64,000 bases of DNA from Odobenus rosmarus divergens (Eukaryota; Chordata; Mammalia; Carnivora; Odobenidae): contig NW_004450266.1 in NCBI RefSeq assembly GCF_000321225.1, positions 7,221,245 to 7,285,244 on the forward strand, given 5' to 3'. A model generated the notes under the pieces. That model ran no database searches and had not been told where the DNA came from. It saw nothing but the letters and a program-made list of their open reading frames with translations. The stretch's first letter is position 1. The number at the start of each line of letters is the position of its first letter. Of this stretch, positions 54,451 through 64,000 are shown piece after piece. Made by a program: the position numbers and the translations under genes.

Positions 54451-54814
54451 TTGTTCCCAGCAGGACGAAGGCCCTTCCTTGGGGCATGGGGAACACGTTA
54501 TCCCCAATCAAGGCCAACCCAGCCTCCAAAGTAGCCTTCTTGTGTTCTACCAGGTTCTCAGAACATGTACAGTTTCCATTAGGAAGCATGGGGTTTTCTT
54601 TCTGCCAACCTGGCCCTCTAGTTCTGTAGGGGGCACGTGCCCCCAGTGTAAACCAGGGGCAGCGGGTGTCCCCATAACCTTGGGTGTGATTTATTGCTGG
54701 GAGGGCTGACTGACATGCGGCACGGAGGAGAACTCAATATTACTAAGCTTACAAATGCCCCTGCCAAGGAGCAGAACTTATCATTTGAAATCCTGTACAA
54801 GTATTTGGCTTATT
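54451..54814. other. unannotated stretch
   Basis: No repeat or gene recognised. Confidence 0.4.
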
Positions 54815-54945
54815 TTTTGCTTCTGTCTTTAGAATGTTAAGCTCTATGAAGTCAGGGAGCATCTGTACTTTTATCTCTGTGTTTCCAGTGCCCGCACACA
54901 GTAGGTGCTCAAGAGGCACACGCTGAAAGCACCGATGATTGGAGG
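54815..54945 (+). mobile_element. L2 LINE 3' end
   Basis: AAGTCAGGGAGCATCTGTAC, TTTCCAGTGCCCGCACACAG, TAGGTGCTCAAGAGGCACAC. Confidence 0.78.
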
Positions 54946-55724
54946 GAAGGGGCACCGATTATTTACTCACTTTTGGTAGGAAGCAGAAGAGGACTAATAA
55001 GCAGTGAAATACAAACATCAAACAGCCTACAGTCAGTTCTGCTAAAATGCTTGTTTTGAAAATAAGAATTTGTTCTAACGCAATTTATAGTAGGGAACGA
55101 CATGAGCATAAGGCAACTTTCTCCAGCGAAAAACACTAAGTGAATTCCAAAAACCCAGCTGGACAGAGCCACAGAGGAGTATGCCAAATGCACACACATG
55201 CATACATATCAAACACCCACCGGCTCCCTTAGTTCACTGCCTGTGGTATGCGCTACACCCATCCGCATCTGGGCCCACGCTCTCTCTTCAATCTCACATC
55301 CTTCCCCTTCACGACGGCTCAGGGTTCTGATGTCCACAAGCAAACAGCTGGTCTTTTTCAAGGTAAAGTGCCATAGTTACTGTAGGATTTTTGCATTGAA
55401 CCACTGAATATATTTAAAACTGTATCACTATTTTCATTAGGTTCCCGTCTTAAAACAAAAATGGTGCCTTTTGTGAAATTTTGGAATGGGGTGCCCTTAA
55501 CTCCATTTCCCTTGTAAGCCCGTGGTTTTTTGTGTACGATTATACACAGCACAGTGATTTTTACAACACATAGGGGGCATTACAGCAGGACTGTACTTTC
55601 TTCTGTCTGTAACACCAGGCAAATAAGAAAATCCACACAATGGATAGCAAGAAATTGAAATCAAACCATTGAGCACTAAGGAATGATTCATGATGTCCTA
55701 TTGGTGTAGAGGACAATCCTCTTA
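54946..55724. other. unannotated stretch
   Basis: No confident repeat or gene. Confidence 0.4.
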
Positions 55725-55920
55725 GTATTTATTTATTCATGTTTTGCCCATCCTCCAATTCATTTATTTATTCTAAAAATATTTATCAAATGTCTACTAT
55801 GTGTCAAGTCTTGAGATAGACCCTGGTGATACAGCAGAGAACAAAAATAGAGTCTTAGAAAATCTTAGGGTTGGGAGAAAACAATAGTATAATAATATAC
55901 AAACCAAAAGCAGTGACAGT
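55725..55920 (-). mobile_element. L2 LINE 3' end, antisense
   Basis: AATTCATTTATTTATTCTAA, AATATTTATCAAATGTCTAC, TATGTGTCAAGTCTTGAGAT, CCTGGTGATACAGCAGAGAA. Confidence 0.85.
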
Positions 55921-55921
55921 T

Positions 55922-56266
55922 GCAACGGACTGAATATTTATGTTTCACCCCCCACATTCATAGTTTGAAATCCTTTCCCCCAATCTGATGCTATTTGGAG
56001 GTGGGGCCTTTAGAAGGTGATTGGGTCATGAGGTGAAGCCCTCATGAGTGGGATGAGTGTCCTTACAAAAGAGACTCCAGAGAGCTTCCTTTTCCCTTCA
56101 GTCATGTGAGGACACAACGGAGAAGGTAGGCTTTTGGCAGAAATGGAGTCTGTCTGCACCTTATTCTAGGACTTCCTAGTCTCCAGAACTGGGACAAATC
56201 AGCTTCTATTGTTTATAAGCCACTAGGTCCATGGTACTTTGTTGTAGCAGCCTGAGCTCAGGCAGT
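55922..56266 (+). mobile_element. solo LTR, MLT1-like, near complete
   Basis: ACGGACTGAATATTTATGTT, GCTATTTGGAGGTGGGGCCT, TTAGAAGGTGATTGGGTCAT, GAGGACACAACGGAGAAG, GTCTCCAGAACTGGGACAAA, ATAAGCCACTAGGTCCATGG, TTGTAGCAGCCTGAGC. Very typical MLT1 order; no internal viral sequence. Confidence 0.88.
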
Positions 56267-56271
56267 GTTAG

Positions 56272-56455
56272 TCTTTATTGTAGGCTTACTACATTCCAGG
56301 CACTATAATCAGCATTTTATATACATCATTTTATTCAACCCTCTCGTTGCCTAGTATTAGGCATTAGTATTCTTCCCATTTTCCAGATGAGGATACTGAG
56401 GCTTAGCAAGAAGTGATGGGGCCAGCATTCATACCCAGGCAGTCTGCCTGGAAGG
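56272..56455 (-). mobile_element. MIR SINE, antisense
   Basis: TTACTACATTCCAGGCACTA, CATTTTATTCAACCCTCTCG, CAGATGAGGATACTGAGGCT, CATACCCAGGCAGTCTGCCT. Confidence 0.88.
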
Positions 56456-57257
56456 TATTACTGACATCTGTCTCCTCTGCCTCTGCCTGATCATGTCCAG
56501 CGGTAGGGAACACACCACCTCTCAGAGCAGCCTGGTCCATCTGCGGCGGTATGTCAAAGGGGTGAAGTGGGGTGAAAAAACATATTTCAACAGCTGGCAC
56601 TAGAGCTCATATTGGGGGGAGAACTAAATTTGAGAAAATACAGCGGGAGTCCACTTCCTTTGGGAGTGCAGAGGAAGAGGAGGGGCAGGCTGAAAGGACA
56701 TCAAGTTCTACTGCTTGGCATAAGATTTTAGTAGAAAATTATGGATTGAGGCAGAGGAGAGGAAGGTGAAGAAGAGACAGAAGCATCTGTACAACCTGGT
56801 GGAGCACTGTTCCCCACGGGGAGGAGTGGCCAGTGAAGAGGTCCTCCACGGGGTGGGGGGTCGGGTGGCTACAGGGTTTCAAAGGCAGGGGAGGCATGTC
56901 CCTATTCATATCATTTGCTTTGCTGTGATGTCAACCCTTCCCATCTCCCAGACTTCCATAAAGTCTACGGTATACCTGGGAGAAGATCAAAGCTGAAGGG
57001 TCATGGCCCCGGAATGGAAAAGGCCCCAGTAAGCTATGGCCAGTCACTCCTGGTCTTCCTGGGTCAGCTAAGGGAAGTGAGAGTCATTGTTGCAAATGGG
57101 GGGAAATCAGAACTGGCTGTGCAGTGAGAACCCAAGCTCCAGGGAATTTTGCAGATGTCTGAAGAGGGCTCAGGTGTAGATCGGGGGCTTACAGGTCCCC
57201 TTTTAGGTAATTTTCAAAAGACTGGGAAACCTCAGATGGCTTTGGGTTATATTTGTT
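56456..57257. other. unannotated stretch
   Basis: Short frames (65-76 codons) on both strands, unrecognised. A G-rich patch near 56850. Confidence 0.4.
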
Positions 57258-57470
57258 AGGATCAAGGGCTCTCAAGTAGGGAAACTCTGGTTTGAATCCT
57301 AGTTTGGCCATTTAATGGGTGACCTTGGGCAATTTACTTAACATGCCTGCCCCTCAGCTTTCTTCATCCACAGCCTGAAGATGACCTTTCCCACTTGCAG
57401 GGTTATTTTGAGAATTGGATGTATGTAAAATGTTTAGCACAATGCCTGTCAGAACAATCAATCTATCCGT
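57258..57470 (+). mobile_element. MIR SINE, sense, near full length
   Basis: CAAGGGCTCTCAAGTAGGGA, TGGTTTGAATCCTAGTTTGG, GGTGACCTTGGGCAATTTAC, TTGCAGGGTTATTTTGAGAA, TTTAGCACAATGCCTGTCAG. Confidence 0.9.
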
Positions 57471-57484
57471 GGTTGCTTTTATAA

Positions 57485-57700
57485 CTAACTCTGGTAGCAT
57501 AGTGCAAACAGCATAAGCTTTCTGTTTGGGGGGATCAGGGAGCAAGATCCATTTCTGTTGCTTTCTAGCTCTGTGTACCTTGGGTATGTTGACTGAACTT
57601 CTCTGGCTCTCAGTAAGGTGGGGAAATAAAACGAACCTGCTAGGGCTTGGAGGATGAAATGAGTGAACAGAATATGCTTAAAACTCCACTGGGCATACAT
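57485..57700 (+). mobile_element. MIR SINE, sense
   Basis: GGTAGCATAGTGCAAACAGC, AGCATAAGCTTTCTGTTTGG, TTTCTAGCTCTGTGTACCTT, CTCTCAGTAAGGTGGGGAAA, GGATGAAATGAGTGAACAGA. Tandem with the preceding MIR, same strand. Confidence 0.82.
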
Positions 57701-57827
57701 AGATGCCCCATGATAGGGGCCAAGGCTAATCCACATAGTGCCTTTTGTGAATTAGGTTTTCAAAAGTGTGTCCCTTTGTTTGGGCAAAAGAGCCCATGCT
57801 AATTTCAGCTCCACTAACCTCCCTGGC

Positions 57828-57852
57828 CGGGGGTGTGTGTGGGGGGGGGGTG
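57828..57852. repeat. TG array and G homopolymer
   Basis: GGGGGTGTGTGTG followed by a run of about eleven G. Likely length-variable. Confidence 0.9.
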
Positions 57853-58559
57853 GCTTGGTGCAGTGTGCATCTAGCACACAGGCAGCACGCAGCCTGCCAG
57901 GGATGGGTGGCTGTTACGACCGTGCCAATTCATAGCCTTCTGCCCTGGACTTGGCGTCTTTGTTCTGGCTCAAGACTATTCCAGTTTGGAAGAAAGCACC
58001 GGGCCCTTCTTGATTTTCTCTCCAGCTCCAGCTGCCCTCCTCTGCTGACCTGGTTTCTCTACCCCACTCTCCCCACTTCCCATCCTCCTCCCCTACGGTC
58101 CTCTTCCCCCAGCCCAGGATCCTGGCCACCCCTGCCTGTGCAGCTGGCTTCGAGACCGCTCAGATGGGAGGCTGGATCCGGGGCCCCCTCTAGCCTCGCG
58201 GGCCCAGCCTAGGTTCAGGAACAGCCTCTGCTGAGATAATCTAGTGCTTTAATTGCCAAGACAGTCAGAAGGAAGCAGCCGATCACTGCCCACAAAGGGC
58301 GAGAATCTTCAGTGGGAAGCTGGGCTGGCTGCAGAGCCATCAGAGGCTATTTTTAGTACCTGGCCACAGAGGTGCGACCAGAAATGCCAAGCCGGAAGGC
58401 AGCCTGCCTGCCTGAGGGCTGGCTCTGAGGGGCCTGCCTGTAACTTCCAGCCTCGGCCCTCTGAGCTTCCCCTTCCTCCCGGGTGAGGGATCCAGGCATT
58501 GCTGGTGGTGGCGGCCACCCCTCTGCTGGAAGCCAGAACCCCAGGAGGGACAACAATCA
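57853..58559. other. unannotated GC-rich stretch
   Basis: Frames of 148 codons (57766-58212) and 77-93 codons on both strands are unrecognised and lie in C-rich low-complexity sequence (58020-58130). No gene supported. Confidence 0.4.
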
Positions 58560-58944
58560 CTGGTGCCTGGGCCACGGGATGTTTAAGCATTGGGGGTGGT
58601 TAACTGCATGGCAATACTTAGCACCCGGGACGCAGCTCCCATCTAGGTCCCATTCTGCACACGAGGCACCTGCGCCTCGCAAATAGGAAGTGACTTCCTG
58701 GAGGCCCTTCTGTAGGAAGTCCTCAGTGCGGCTGCAGGCGCCCCCCGACAGCACACGGGTGTGCTCGCCTCCCAGCCGCTCACTGCTCTGCCCTCTTGAG
58801 TCCCAGCTCCCCACTGTGAAGAGGGGCAAGAAGAGTGCTGCCACGCAGGGAGAACTAGAGGAAGCCTGGAAGGAGCCTGTCCTTGTCCCTGCGTGGAGGA
58901 AGTGCTCGGTAAACGCTCGCCTTTGGTGCGTGCGGGCAGCTGTC
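58560..58944. other. GC-rich, relatively CpG-rich patch
   Basis: CpGs are denser than in the rest of the window (CACCTGCGCCTCGCAAATAG, GGCGCCCCCCGACAGC, GTGCGTGCGGGCAGC). No TATA, no recognised exon. An overlapping antisense 129-codon frame is unrecognised. Confidence 0.4.
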
Positions 58945-59100
58945 ATGCATCTTAGCTAACCCTCGCATCTCAGCAAGGCCTTAGCAGCCCCCTTTTTCAG
59001 ATGAGGAAACTGAGTCCCAGAGGCATGAACTGAATTCCCACAGCCATCCAGCTGCCGAGGGTAGGAGTTGGGCCTTGAGCCCAAGGCTCTGCCCTCCCAC
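58945..59100 (-). mobile_element. MIR SINE, antisense
   Basis: TAGCTAACCCTCGCATCTCA, CAGATGAGGAAACTGAGTCC, CACAGCCATCCAGCTGCCGA, GAGCCCAAGGCTCTGCCC. Confidence 0.87.
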
Positions 59101-59194
59101 GTCTAAGATCTTTCTTCCCTGGAGGCTGGAGCTTCCTGTGTGCCGTGCTCCTTGGGAATGTGACCAGAGGGCAGGTGTCAAGAAGATGATGATT

Positions 59195-59217
59195 TGTGTG
59201 TGTGTGTGCGTGCGTGC
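59195..59217. repeat. TG/CG dinucleotide array
   Basis: GTGTGTGTGTGTGCGTGCGT; about ten units with two CpG interruptions. Confidence 0.92.
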
Positions 59218-60115
59218 AACAGGTTAGAAAGGTTGATGGGGAGGAAGAGGAAACGTGCTGTAGCACAGGGCCTGGGTTAGCAAGGATTTAGCTCCCCTTT
59301 GCTCCCTTATGGCTTCCAGAGTATTCCTGAGTCACATTTTAAGAGATGGAGCCCCCCAGTTGTCCTGAGTGCCCTTCCCCAGCCCTTACATGGGATGACT
59401 CCCATCCTTCCTGTGTTCAGTGTGTGGCGGCCGGTGGGGGGCGCTGCGAAGCCCACAGGCTTTCCTTCCATTGCTGGGTCTATCAGGGTCAAGGTAGCGC
59501 TCCTATAGTCTGGTCTCCAGGGTTTGCCTCCAACAGCCCCACCTGCTTTGCTCTGTCCCTGACATTCTGTTATCGGAAGTATCTCTTATAGATACCTTTC
59601 CTCTCTAGTCCACAGCCACCAACCCCAATTTAAAGCTGCTTCTCTCAGCTGAGCCACAGCCTTCTACCTGGCTTCCCTCACCTAGGTGGAGGCCGCCCCA
59701 ATCCACAGGGCCTGCCTGACAGGGGGCGTCCTCCCATGTGACTATCACCAGGTCACATCCCTCCTTCGATCCCCACTTTCCCCTCTTGAGCTTTCCCGGG
59801 CAAGAAAGATGAACAGCTTGAATTCTAGCTCGCACCACCATCCCATCTGCAGTCTCTCTCCAGCCCCCAGATACGCAGCCCACCTTTTCCCAAAGGTGTG
59901 TCCCCCAGAAAACAGGCGTGTGGATTGTTAATAGGCCAGCCAGCGGGTGAGGGAGCATTCCTTGTGGGAATTAGTATGGGAAAAATGCTGAATGAGGCTC
60001 AGCAGGCTTATTTGTTGTGGGACCTCTCAGAGGCTCTGCTATGCTAATTTATGGCACAAAAGCCCTTCAGTTGGTCACGGGCCAGTCCTTACTGAAAACA
60101 GTAGGAATTGTTAGT
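59218..60115. other. unannotated stretch
   Basis: No repeat recognised. Frames of 117 codons (antisense 59605-59958) and 81 codons are unrecognised. Confidence 0.4.
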
Positions 60116-60500
60116 TTGAACAAAGGCTGACACTAACAAAGCACTTACTAAGTGCCAGGCACTGTTCCCGGTGCTCTAGTATATTATTATTATTTTTTCT
60201 TCTTTAAAGATTTTACTTCTTTATTTGCCAGAGAGAGAGCACAAGCAGGGGGATTGGCTGGCAGGGGGAGAAGCACGTTCCCCGCTGAGCACGGAGCCCA
60301 GTCCAGGGCTGGATCCCAAGATCCTGGGATCCTGACCTGAGCTGAAGGCAGACGCTTAACCGACTGAGCCACCCAGGCGCCCGGCTCTAGTACATTAAGA
60401 CATTTCCTTCTCACACCTCTGGGAGGCAGGTGCTATCTCCACCCCATTTTATGGGGCAAGAGGCTAGTGAGAGGAGGACCCAGATTTAAATTCCAGAATG
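60116..60500 (-). mobile_element. MIR SINE, antisense, interrupted by a SINE
   Basis: Left: GCACTTACTAAGTGCCAGGC, ACTGTTCCCGGTGCTCTAG. Right: AGACATTTCCTTCTCACACC, GGGAGGCAGGTGCTATCTCC, GGACCCAGATTTAAATTCC. The two halves are continuous once the SINE is removed. Confidence 0.87.
60187..60383 (-). mobile_element. CAN-SINE, antisense, nested in a MIR
   Basis: TTCTTTAAAGATTTTACTTC, GAGCACGGAGCCCAGTCCAG, GAGCCACCCAGGCGCCCG. GCTCTAGTATATTA (60173-60186) recurs as GCTCTAGTACATTA (60384-60397), one mismatch. Confidence 0.97.
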
Positions 60501-61429
60501 TGTCAAAGCCTGTGCTGATTTCTTAGCTAAGCTTCCAGATAGGGAAAAAACAGAGCCAAAGGCTACGTGAAACCAAATGAAAATACCCAGCCTTTAGGGT
60601 AGCTGCTGGCCAGGAACAAGGTGCACCGAAAGGGCAGAAAACAGATGGAAGCTCTAGGCTACTCCTGCGGAACCAGAGCTATGGACTGAGCTTTAGGCTT
60701 AGCTCGGGATGAGGTATGACATGTAAAAGCTACTAGCCAATCTGGCCACAAGTCTTGGTGGGCAGAAAGGGACCCGTCCAGCCCCCTGCCAGGACATCTA
60801 TGGATAGCAAAGGGCCAAGGGTGTCAGCCTTACCTGATGGGACTTTAACTATATTAACACAACTATCAAGGACCCTATAAAACAAGAGAAAAGAATATAA
60901 AGGGGAAAAGGAGCAGAAAATCATTGTAAATATATTATAATAGATAAAAGACCTAAACAAAACTATCTTTATTAATATTTCCACACTAGTGATAAGACAG
61001 ATGGATTGGAATTAGATATGGAAAAATGTAATATTCTACAAAGGAAACTCTAGGGAGACCCAGGGAGTTATGAAGGTCATTTCTCACTAAGGGTGAACTT
61101 GTCTATTCTTTCCTCTTCTGCCTTTATCCTAACTAAGCCTCCACCACAGCCAGCAATTCCCCACTCCTGTGTACTGGAGATGGACTGTGGCACCAAGTGC
61201 CCCCTCAGCTAGTCCGTGCAAGGCTATTTTTAGCTCTGCCCAACAACTAATAGGGTTTCTGTCCATTCTTGGCGGTGTTTTCTTTAATTTTCTGTTCAGC
61301 AGCATACTCACTGCCACGCTAAGGCACCTAGGAGGGAGAAAATGGGTTTTCCTTGACGTGGGCCACAGGAGAAGCAAAGATCCCAAATTTGGGAGGTAGC
61401 AGGTGCCTTGGGAGGACTGTGGGCTTTGA
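60501..61429. other. unannotated stretch
   Basis: No confident repeat. Frames of 76-105 codons overlap on opposite strands at 61129-61446 and are unrecognised. Confidence 0.4.
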
Positions 61430-61545
61430 GGTGGACCTGAAGTCACAAGACATTGGTTCCTTGGCTGTAAAACGTGCAGCTTAGTAAGTAGGTTGTGCTG
61501 CTGTCTGTGAAGCGCCTATAACGCAGTCTGGAACATTCAAGGGAG
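61430..61545 (+). mobile_element. MIR fragment, sense (weak)
   Basis: TTCCTTGGCTGTAAAACGTG, GCTGTCTGTGAAGCGCCTAT and AACGCAGTCTGGAACATTC resemble the MIR 3' half. Confidence 0.45.
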
Positions 61546-61669
61546 AAGCAATTTGCTCAAGGAGTGGATGGGTGAGATGACACAGACCTGGTTCCCACCA
61601 GAGCCAATGTTTGTTGCAGGCATGAGAATGCATGTGAAGTCTCAGAAGAAAGGAATATCGTTAGGCAAT

Positions 61670-62118
61670 GTTATGGGTGGAATTGTAGCTCCCAGATAAG
61701 AAATGCTGGAGTCCGAACCGGAGTGTGACCTTATTTAGAGATAGAGTCTTCACAGAGGCAATCATGGTAAAACGAGGTGATTGGGGTGGACGCTAATCTA
61801 AAAAGACTGGTGTCTTTATAAAAAGAGGAACTTTGGACACAGACACACACAGGGAGAAGGCCATGTGAACACAGAGGCAGAGATCTAAGGGTGATGCTTC
61901 TACAGTCCACGGAATGCCAGTGATCCCTAGCAAACCATCATCAGAAACCAGGAGAGAGGCATGGAGCAGATTCTTCCTCATGGTCCTCAGAAGGACCTAA
62001 CCCTGCAGACCCTTGATTTTGGACTCCTAGCCTCCAGAACCGTGAGGCAATTGCTTTCTGTTGTGTAAACCACCTAGTCAGTGGTGCTTTGTTAGGGCAG
62101 CCTTAGGAAACTAATAAA
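61670..62118 (+). mobile_element. solo LTR, MLT-like, near complete
   Basis: TGTTATGGGTGGAATTGTAG, GACCTTATTTAGAGATAGAG, TCTTCACAGAGGCAATCATG, CTTTATAAAAAGAGGAACTT, GACACAGACACACACAGGGA, CCTCCAGAACCGTGAGGCAA, GGAAACTAATAAAGG. Same type as 31452-31840. No internal viral genes. Confidence 0.88.
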
Positions 62119-62205
62119 GGGAGCATTAGTGAAATTATGCACTATGGAAATCCCTGGCTCTGGTCTGCCTCAGACTACAAACTCAACACTTGCCTCTAAA
62201 ATGAA

Positions 62206-62298
62206 CCCATGATATAATGCAGAGGGACTACCTCACCTGGCATCTGACAAGTAGTAGGTACTTATTAATACTCATGGAATGAATGAATGAACAAGGTT
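62206..62298 (+). mobile_element. L2 LINE 3' tail
   Basis: CACCTGGCATCTGACAAGTA, GTAGGTACTTATTAATACTC, ATGGAATGAATGAATGAAC. Confidence 0.75.
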
Positions 62299-62364
62299 AT
62301 ACAGAAAGCATGTATTGCAGACCTTGGCATATGGGCAGATGTTCAGTGAGGATTTGCTAGTTGG

Positions 62365-62585
62365 ATGGTCAAGGGAGCTGACAATTATATATCCTTTACT
62401 ATGAGTCAGGCAGTGCTCAGAGTGATTGCCACGAATGTGATCATGTGACTGAATCCTAACAACTGCCCTGTTATTTCTCCCATTTTTAAAAATGAGAAAA
62501 CTGATGCACAGGGAGATTAAACAAGTTTCCTGAATTCATCAAGCTGAGCGGTAGAGTTAGCTTTTGGATCTCGTTTGTCTAGGAC
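62365..62585 (-). mobile_element. MIR SINE, antisense
   Basis: TTTACTATGAGTCAGGCAGT, GTGACTGAATCCTAACAACT, AATGAGAAAACTGATGCACA, GAGCGGTAGAGTTAGCTTTT. Confidence 0.85.
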
Positions 62586-62650
62586 TGTTGGAAATAATGC
62601 ATGTGAAGAGGCTGGCACATGGTAGGTCCTCAATTCCAAAGCAGTAAGTA
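62586..62650 (+). mobile_element. MIR or L2 tail, sense (weak)
   Basis: AATAATGCATGTGAAGAGGC, TGGCACATGGTAGGTCCTCA. Too short to decide between the two families. Confidence 0.5.
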
Positions 62651-63502
62651 GATGAACGTAGTGGGGCCAACCAGGGAGGCAGGGTCCTGCCCTGATGGCC
62701 TTAGGGTGGAGGTGGCCCTACTTCTCCCTCCTCTCCTAAGTTCTCCCTGACTCCAACTCAGTCTCCACAGACCTTTGGGGTCTCACCCTCCTTAAAGCCC
62801 AGCCAGAATTAGTGGGTTTTTCTCTGAGTGGGGCCCCTCCTATGTCCGTCCCCACCCCCACCCTCATCCTCCTGCCAGAGTTAGAGTGGTGTGGACCCTA
62901 AAGAGGGGAGTGGAGCAGAGGGGGCATCAAAGCCTCCCTCTATCTGTCAGTAAGGTGATGGGCTGCCAGAGGGTTGGCCCCATGAGTGTCCCACCTCCTC
63001 TCCATAATTCATCCCAAACCACATCCAGAGTGCTGACTCAGCGCTTCCCCGCCGCCCCAGGGCCACACCGTCTGTTCACCCCACTTTCCCGGACGCTCCT
63101 GGGCTGAGCCAAGTACCAGGAATGGCAGTGATTTACGATGTCACAGACCAGCGTCCTCTACCCTGACCACTGCTCTTGGCCACAGATTTAATTATTTAAA
63201 CAGATTTTACATTTTATGAGCATGCCCTCAGGCTTGGCAGAGGAAAGCCTGGACAAAAAAAAATTTTTTTGCTCGAAAGATTAAATTGAAATATTCAAGG
63301 ACAGAGTTCAGGAAACATTCCAAATTCCTGAGTGTGAAAGTAGCATTCATGGCCTCATTTTACCAGCCCCATCTCTTGTTACTACCTTCCCTCTCCTCAG
63401 CAAATAACACGTTCCTGCCTCACTGTAGCACAAAGTAGTTCTTCATCATCCTTGCAAGTTCATAATTTTGCTTCTGCTACAGCCTGTCTGGAATGCAGGT
63501 GC
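62651..63502. other. unannotated stretch
   Basis: No confident repeat or gene. A/T homopolymer junction at 63256-63270. The 73-codon frame at 62886 is unrecognised. Confidence 0.4.
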
Positions 63503-63625
63503 ACCAAACATTCATTCATGGGATCTTGCTATGCACCTGCTACTGTAGTAGGGCTGACGATGCAGGGATGCACTAGTGAACCACACACACAAATCCCTGC
63601 CCTCGTGGAGCTTCCATTCTACCTC
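63503..63625 (-). mobile_element. L2 LINE 3' end, antisense
   Basis: CATTCATTCATGGGATCTTG, TATGCACCTGCTACTGTAGT, GACGATGCAGGGATGCACTA, CCCTGCCCTCGTGGAGCTTC. Confidence 0.8.
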
Positions 63626-63639
63626 CACAGCCTTCCTTA

Positions 63640-63915
63640 CCGCATCCCAGGGAGACCCCGTTCTTCCATGAGGTCCAGCCTGAATGCTATTTCCTCTGTC
63701 TTCCCTAACCTTCCAGGAGAATGTAATCCCTCATGTGAAATTCTAGTGGTCTACCAGGGCCCATACTCACTGTACTATAACCATCAGTGAAGCTGATACT
63801 CTTTCTCTTAAACTGTGGACTCCTTGAGAGTAAGGACTGTCAAATTTTGTTTCCACCTTGGCACCTGGCACGGTGCCTGGCACATAGTAGGTGCTCATTA
63901 TATGGATGGCCATTG
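63640..63915 (+). mobile_element. L2 LINE 3' end, sense
   Basis: TCCAGCCTGAATGCTATTTC, CTGTCTTCCCTAACCTTCCA, GTGGACTCCTTGAGAGTAAG, TTGGCACCTGGCACGGTGCC, TGGCACATAGTAGGTGCTCA. Well preserved. Confidence 0.88.
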
Positions 63916-64000
63916 GAAGATTCCTCTGCTTCTCCTTTCAGGTGAGGAGAATCTTCTGCATGTTCTCTGTTCTCTGACATTTCCTGGTTTATTTTGCTGT

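Noticed and set aside
57766..58212. 148-codon frame in GC-rich DNA
   Set aside because: Includes the TG/G-run and a C-rich low-complexity stretch; no domain.

Overview
The window reads as non-coding nuclear DNA from a carnivoran mammal. The basis is 18 copies of a tRNA-Lys-type CAN-SINE (head motif CCTGGGTGGCTCAG, CT-rich middle, AAATAAATAAATAAAATCTT tail) plus L1 3' ends of carnivoran type. The long tails (CCCCTGCTTGTGTTCCCTCT, then CTCTCTGTCAAATAAATAA) look arctoid (bear, seal or mustelid side of Caniformia) rather than dog-like; that refinement is inference. I find no protein-coding gene, rRNA, tRNA or CRISPR. The longest open frames (up to about 175 codons) sit in repeats or low-complexity DNA and resemble no protein I recognise, so the window is best read as intergenic or deep intronic.

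Layout: 0-13 kb is AT-rich and dominated by old L1, L2 and MIR, with an L1 nested inside a SINE at 9.6-10.1 kb and a long antisense L1-like block at 10.3-12.0 kb. 13-19 kb holds a MER5A-type DNA transposon, two other DNA-transposon-like fossils each broken by a SINE, L2/MIR and a carnivoran L1 end. 19-29 kb has MIRs, three L1 ends and a 2.4-kb unique stretch. 29.5-34.7 kb has a degenerate TTCA tract growing out of an L2 tail, two LTR fragments and an L1 carrying both a SINE and a Tigger-like element. 35-48 kb carries eight SINEs, several nested in L2 or MIR, and one candidate conserved element near 37 kb. 48-59 kb is the most GC-rich part: an LTR, then a promoter-like or LTR-like island at 49.0-49.8 kb, a 290-bp GGT/GAT tract at 51.7 kb, two more LTRs and a CpG-richer patch at 58.6 kb. 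59-64 kb has one SINE, one LTR and L2/MIR.

No gene system can be described. What is informative is the layered insertion history (DNA transposons, MIR and L2, then old L1 and LTRs, then older and younger CAN-SINEs), visible because many copies are nested and keep target-site duplications. Repeat families were recognised by eye from recalled consensus features; boundaries are approximate (about 10-40 bp) unless a duplication fixes them.
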